The position numbers and the translations under genes are program-made. A stretch of DNA of 64,000 nucleotides, from the NCBI GenBank assembly GCA_018398585.1, contig JAGTTD010000008.1:4352501-4416500 (forward strand). Direction: 5' to 3'. The stretch is from Simmondsia chinensis (taxonomy: Eukaryota > Streptophyta > Magnoliopsida > Caryophyllales > Simmondsiaceae). Every line of letters begins with the position of its first letter. Position 1 is the first letter of the stretch. Under the pieces are notes generated by a model. That model did not search any database and was not told the origin of the DNA. It saw nothing but the letters and a program-made list of their open reading frames with translations. Shown piece by piece: positions 62,243 to 64,000 of the stretch.

Positions 62243-62483
62243 AAACCTAAGAGTGTACCAATATGCAAGCACCAGATCCCATTAGAATTTCGAAGTTAAG
62301 CGTGCTTGGATGAAAGTCGTACCAAGGTGGGTGACCACTTGAGAAGTCCTCGTCTTGCACACTTCAGGTTGAGAGTTCTCGAAAACAGCCTCTCTTCAAA
62401 ATAGCACCCTAAAAGGGGAAGGTTGCATAAATCTACCCCCTTAAATTCTGTTTAGGCGGAAGTCCTTAAAATACTGGAACAGT
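62243..62483 (+). mobile_element. 5S-rRNA-headed SINE (copy S7)
   Basis: AGATCCCATTAGAATTTCG, AAGTTAAGCGTGCTTGGATG and AAGGTGGGTGACCACTTG from 5S. Then GTCCTCGTCTTGCACAC, linker, and tail. It ends CTGGAACAGTTGC, with TTATGTCAATAATATT after it, the same flank as S6. Confidence 0.88.
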
Positions 62484-62513
62484 TGCTTATGTCAATAATA
62501 TTGAAAAAAAAAC

Positions 62514-62545
62514 AGAGAGAGAGAGGGAGAGAGAGAGAGACAAGT
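62514..62545. repeat. (GA)n-rich microsatellite
   Basis: AGAGAGAGAGGGAGAGAGAG-type repeat. Confidence 0.85.
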
Positions 62546-62802
62546 GGGAGGAGAGTAGGGCGTAGCCCCACAAACTAGAGGGGGAAGAGAGCTGAGATAC
62601 GTGCAGGGATTGTATGTGCGCGTGGTCCTGAGCCACCCTTTGACACGTCCTGCCATGTTCTTTCATTTTTATGATACTCTCCATTTCCTTGTCTTCCGGG
62701 ATTCTCTTGTCCCCCTTTGCTTCTTTTTTATTATTCTTCTTTTTACCCCCTCCAAATTTATTTTTTTTTCCTTTTTTTTAGTATTTGGGGTGTCGGGATT
62801 AG

Positions 62803-63019
62803 AATTTCGAAGTTAAGCATATTTGGGCGAAAGTAGTACCGGATGGGTGACCTTCTGAGCAGTCCTTGTGTTGCCAACCCTATAAGGTTGGGAGTTCTCG
62901 AAAACAAACTCTCGGCAGGATTACACCTTGAAAGGGTAAGGCTGTATACATCCACCCCTCCCAGACCCCGCTTAGGCGGGAGCCCTTGAAGCACTCGGTC
63001 TGTTGTCGTTGTCGTTGTT
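62803..63019 (+). mobile_element. 5S-rRNA-headed SINE (copy S8), 5'-truncated
   Basis: It starts within the 5S head at AATTTCGAAGTTAAGCATAT, then GGATGGGTGACCTTCTGAG, GTCCTTGTGTTGCC, linker and tail (GAAAACAAACTCTCGGCAGG, GGCTGTATACATCCACC). It ends in (TTG/TCG)n. The TSD is GGGGTGTCGGGATTAG (62787-62802) and GGGGAGTCGAGATTAG (63020-63035), 14/16. Confidence 0.88.
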
Positions 63020-63399
63020 GGGGAGTCGAGATTAGCCTGTACGTGTTTTGATTATTTTCCAGGTTGCAATGGTCGGATATGGTCATTTTAGCAATTGGTG
63101 TTGGAAAAATCGGTTGACATAAGATTGGATAAGGTAGACTCTTCGTGTACTCTGGAATGCGAAGAGGAGGAAAGAGATTGTTGCACCATGAAAATTGCTA
63201 ACTTTACTGACAATCATCTCATTAGACTTATATGCTGGCCTGTTCCATCTCACAAATCCAATGTCCTTAACACCCTCCTTCCCCCCATATATGTGAATCT
63301 TGTTCAATCGTAACCCTCGCCTTTTCCGGTCCATTTCGGTTGGGCATTGGAGAGGCACTTAGCACAACAAATTCAAGTACGCACCTTATTTCGGCTGCA

Positions 63400-63650
63400 C
63401 AATGTGTCAAAAAAGAGCCCGAGATTACCCACTCGTTCTGATACAATGTTAAATTTTTCACCGAACCTTTAGGCCTAACCCACGGAGCTGGCACTCATGA
63501 GTTCTACATATAATCCCAAGTGAGGTTTCATCCTAAAACTAATTAGCAAACGGTGAAATAACCCACTGTACTTATATGTCGGTCTCTTTTGTCTCCCAAA
63601 TCTAATGTACAGTTCAACAAGACTCGCATATAGATTCTCTAAAACTAAAA
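63400..63650. mobile_element. Dispersed repeat R1, copy 3, with PBS-like flank
   Basis: TCTACATATAATCCCAAGTG, GGTTTCATCCTAAAACTAATT and GGTCTCTTTTGTCTCCC match R1. Just before it, minus-strand TTGTATCAGAACGAGTGGG (about 63432-63450) resembles a worn initiator-Met-tRNA PBS. This suggests R1 is an LTR of a TRIM or similar non-coding retroelement. Confidence 0.45.
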
Positions 63651-64000
63651 AGACTCCAGCTGAGTTTCTAAGCACTCCTTCAAATGTAGACAGGCCTAAC
63701 TTGCCAAAATGCTTTAACCATCATTTTCCATTTTATAGATCCCATGGTGGGGGATCCACTGGAGATGAGAGAGTCTTAGGTCGATGTAGATGATGCCAGT
63801 CAAAGAAGACTCTCAATGCAATGGTGGAATGGGCTATTTTTTTGTGTTAATTAGCAATACAGTCGCGATACAAAACAGGCTACTGGAGCAAACGAGGCCT
63901 AACAGAACCCGAATGGGGGAATGGGTAACCGAATATCTTAGTAAAGCTTGAAATTATGAGATTACTCTGAACTTTATGAAATCGACAATGTAAGACTTCC
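63651..64000. other. Non-coding DNA to the window end
   Basis: AATTAGCAATACAGTCGCG (63853-63871), a member of the short dispersed motif, follows a T-rich run. No gene seen. Confidence 0.45.

Noticed and set aside
1..64000. CRISPR arrays, bacterial operons, phage
   Set aside because: The sequence is plant nuclear DNA; no regularly spaced identical repeats and no bacterial coding density.

Overview
The window looks like nuclear DNA of a flowering plant, most likely a eudicot. It is AT-rich and gene-poor, and most of it is nested, decayed transposable elements. I see no bacterial, organellar or viral gene content. Only one protein-coding gene is clear: a seven-exon minus-strand gene for an ACT-domain-repeat protein (ACR4-like, about 441 residues, coding span 39193-42017). 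A 49-codon intronless ORF at 22739-22888 is a second plausible small gene. All boundaries, splice sites and target-site duplications (TSDs) below were read by eye.

Layout. 0-6 kb: GAGCC-rich dispersed repeats, a 5S-rRNA-headed SINE, a MITE with GC-rich ends, and a Ty3/gypsy chromovirus remnant. 8.7-13.4 kb: an apparently full-length but dead RTE-type LINE bounded by a ~21 bp TSD. 13.8-15.3 kb: a 5'-truncated L1 with a 17 bp TSD, followed by an RTE fragment. 17-21.5 kb: a SINE, TRIM-like elements, and a Tourist-like MITE split by an antisense L1. 23.9-28.9 kb: a complete but stop-ridden Ty1/copia element with both LTRs. 29-38.7 kb: non-coding DNA with a complete TRIM, three 5S SINEs and two sibling MITEs. 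39.2-43.5 kb: the ACR4-like gene and its promoter. 44.0-48.5 kb: a copia element without a 3' LTR, running into an antisense L1 ORF1 fragment. 50.3-54.1 kb: an Athila-like gypsy LTR with gag and protease only. 54.8-58.2 kb: a tandem duplication and another RTE fragment. 58.7-61.65 kb: a probable non-autonomous Helitron. 61.9-63.0 kb: a cluster of 5S-headed SINEs.

The most interesting system is a parasite/partner pair. A SINE family of about 200-250 bp begins with an almost complete 5S rRNA (Pol III type 1 internal promoter). It ends with a ~120 bp tail that matches the 3' end of the RTE LINEs in the same window. At least seven SINE copies plus a tail fragment and three RTE 3' ends are present, several with clear TSDs. 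This fits trans-mobilisation of a 5S-derived transcript by RTE reverse transcriptase. A second observation is a palindromic GATC-rich motif repeated two or three times just upstream of the TATA box in LTRs of two unrelated retrotransposons (copia at 24 kb, gypsy at 50.5 kb). A third is that four of the six coding introns of the ACR4-like gene consist mostly of TRIM or MITE insertions.
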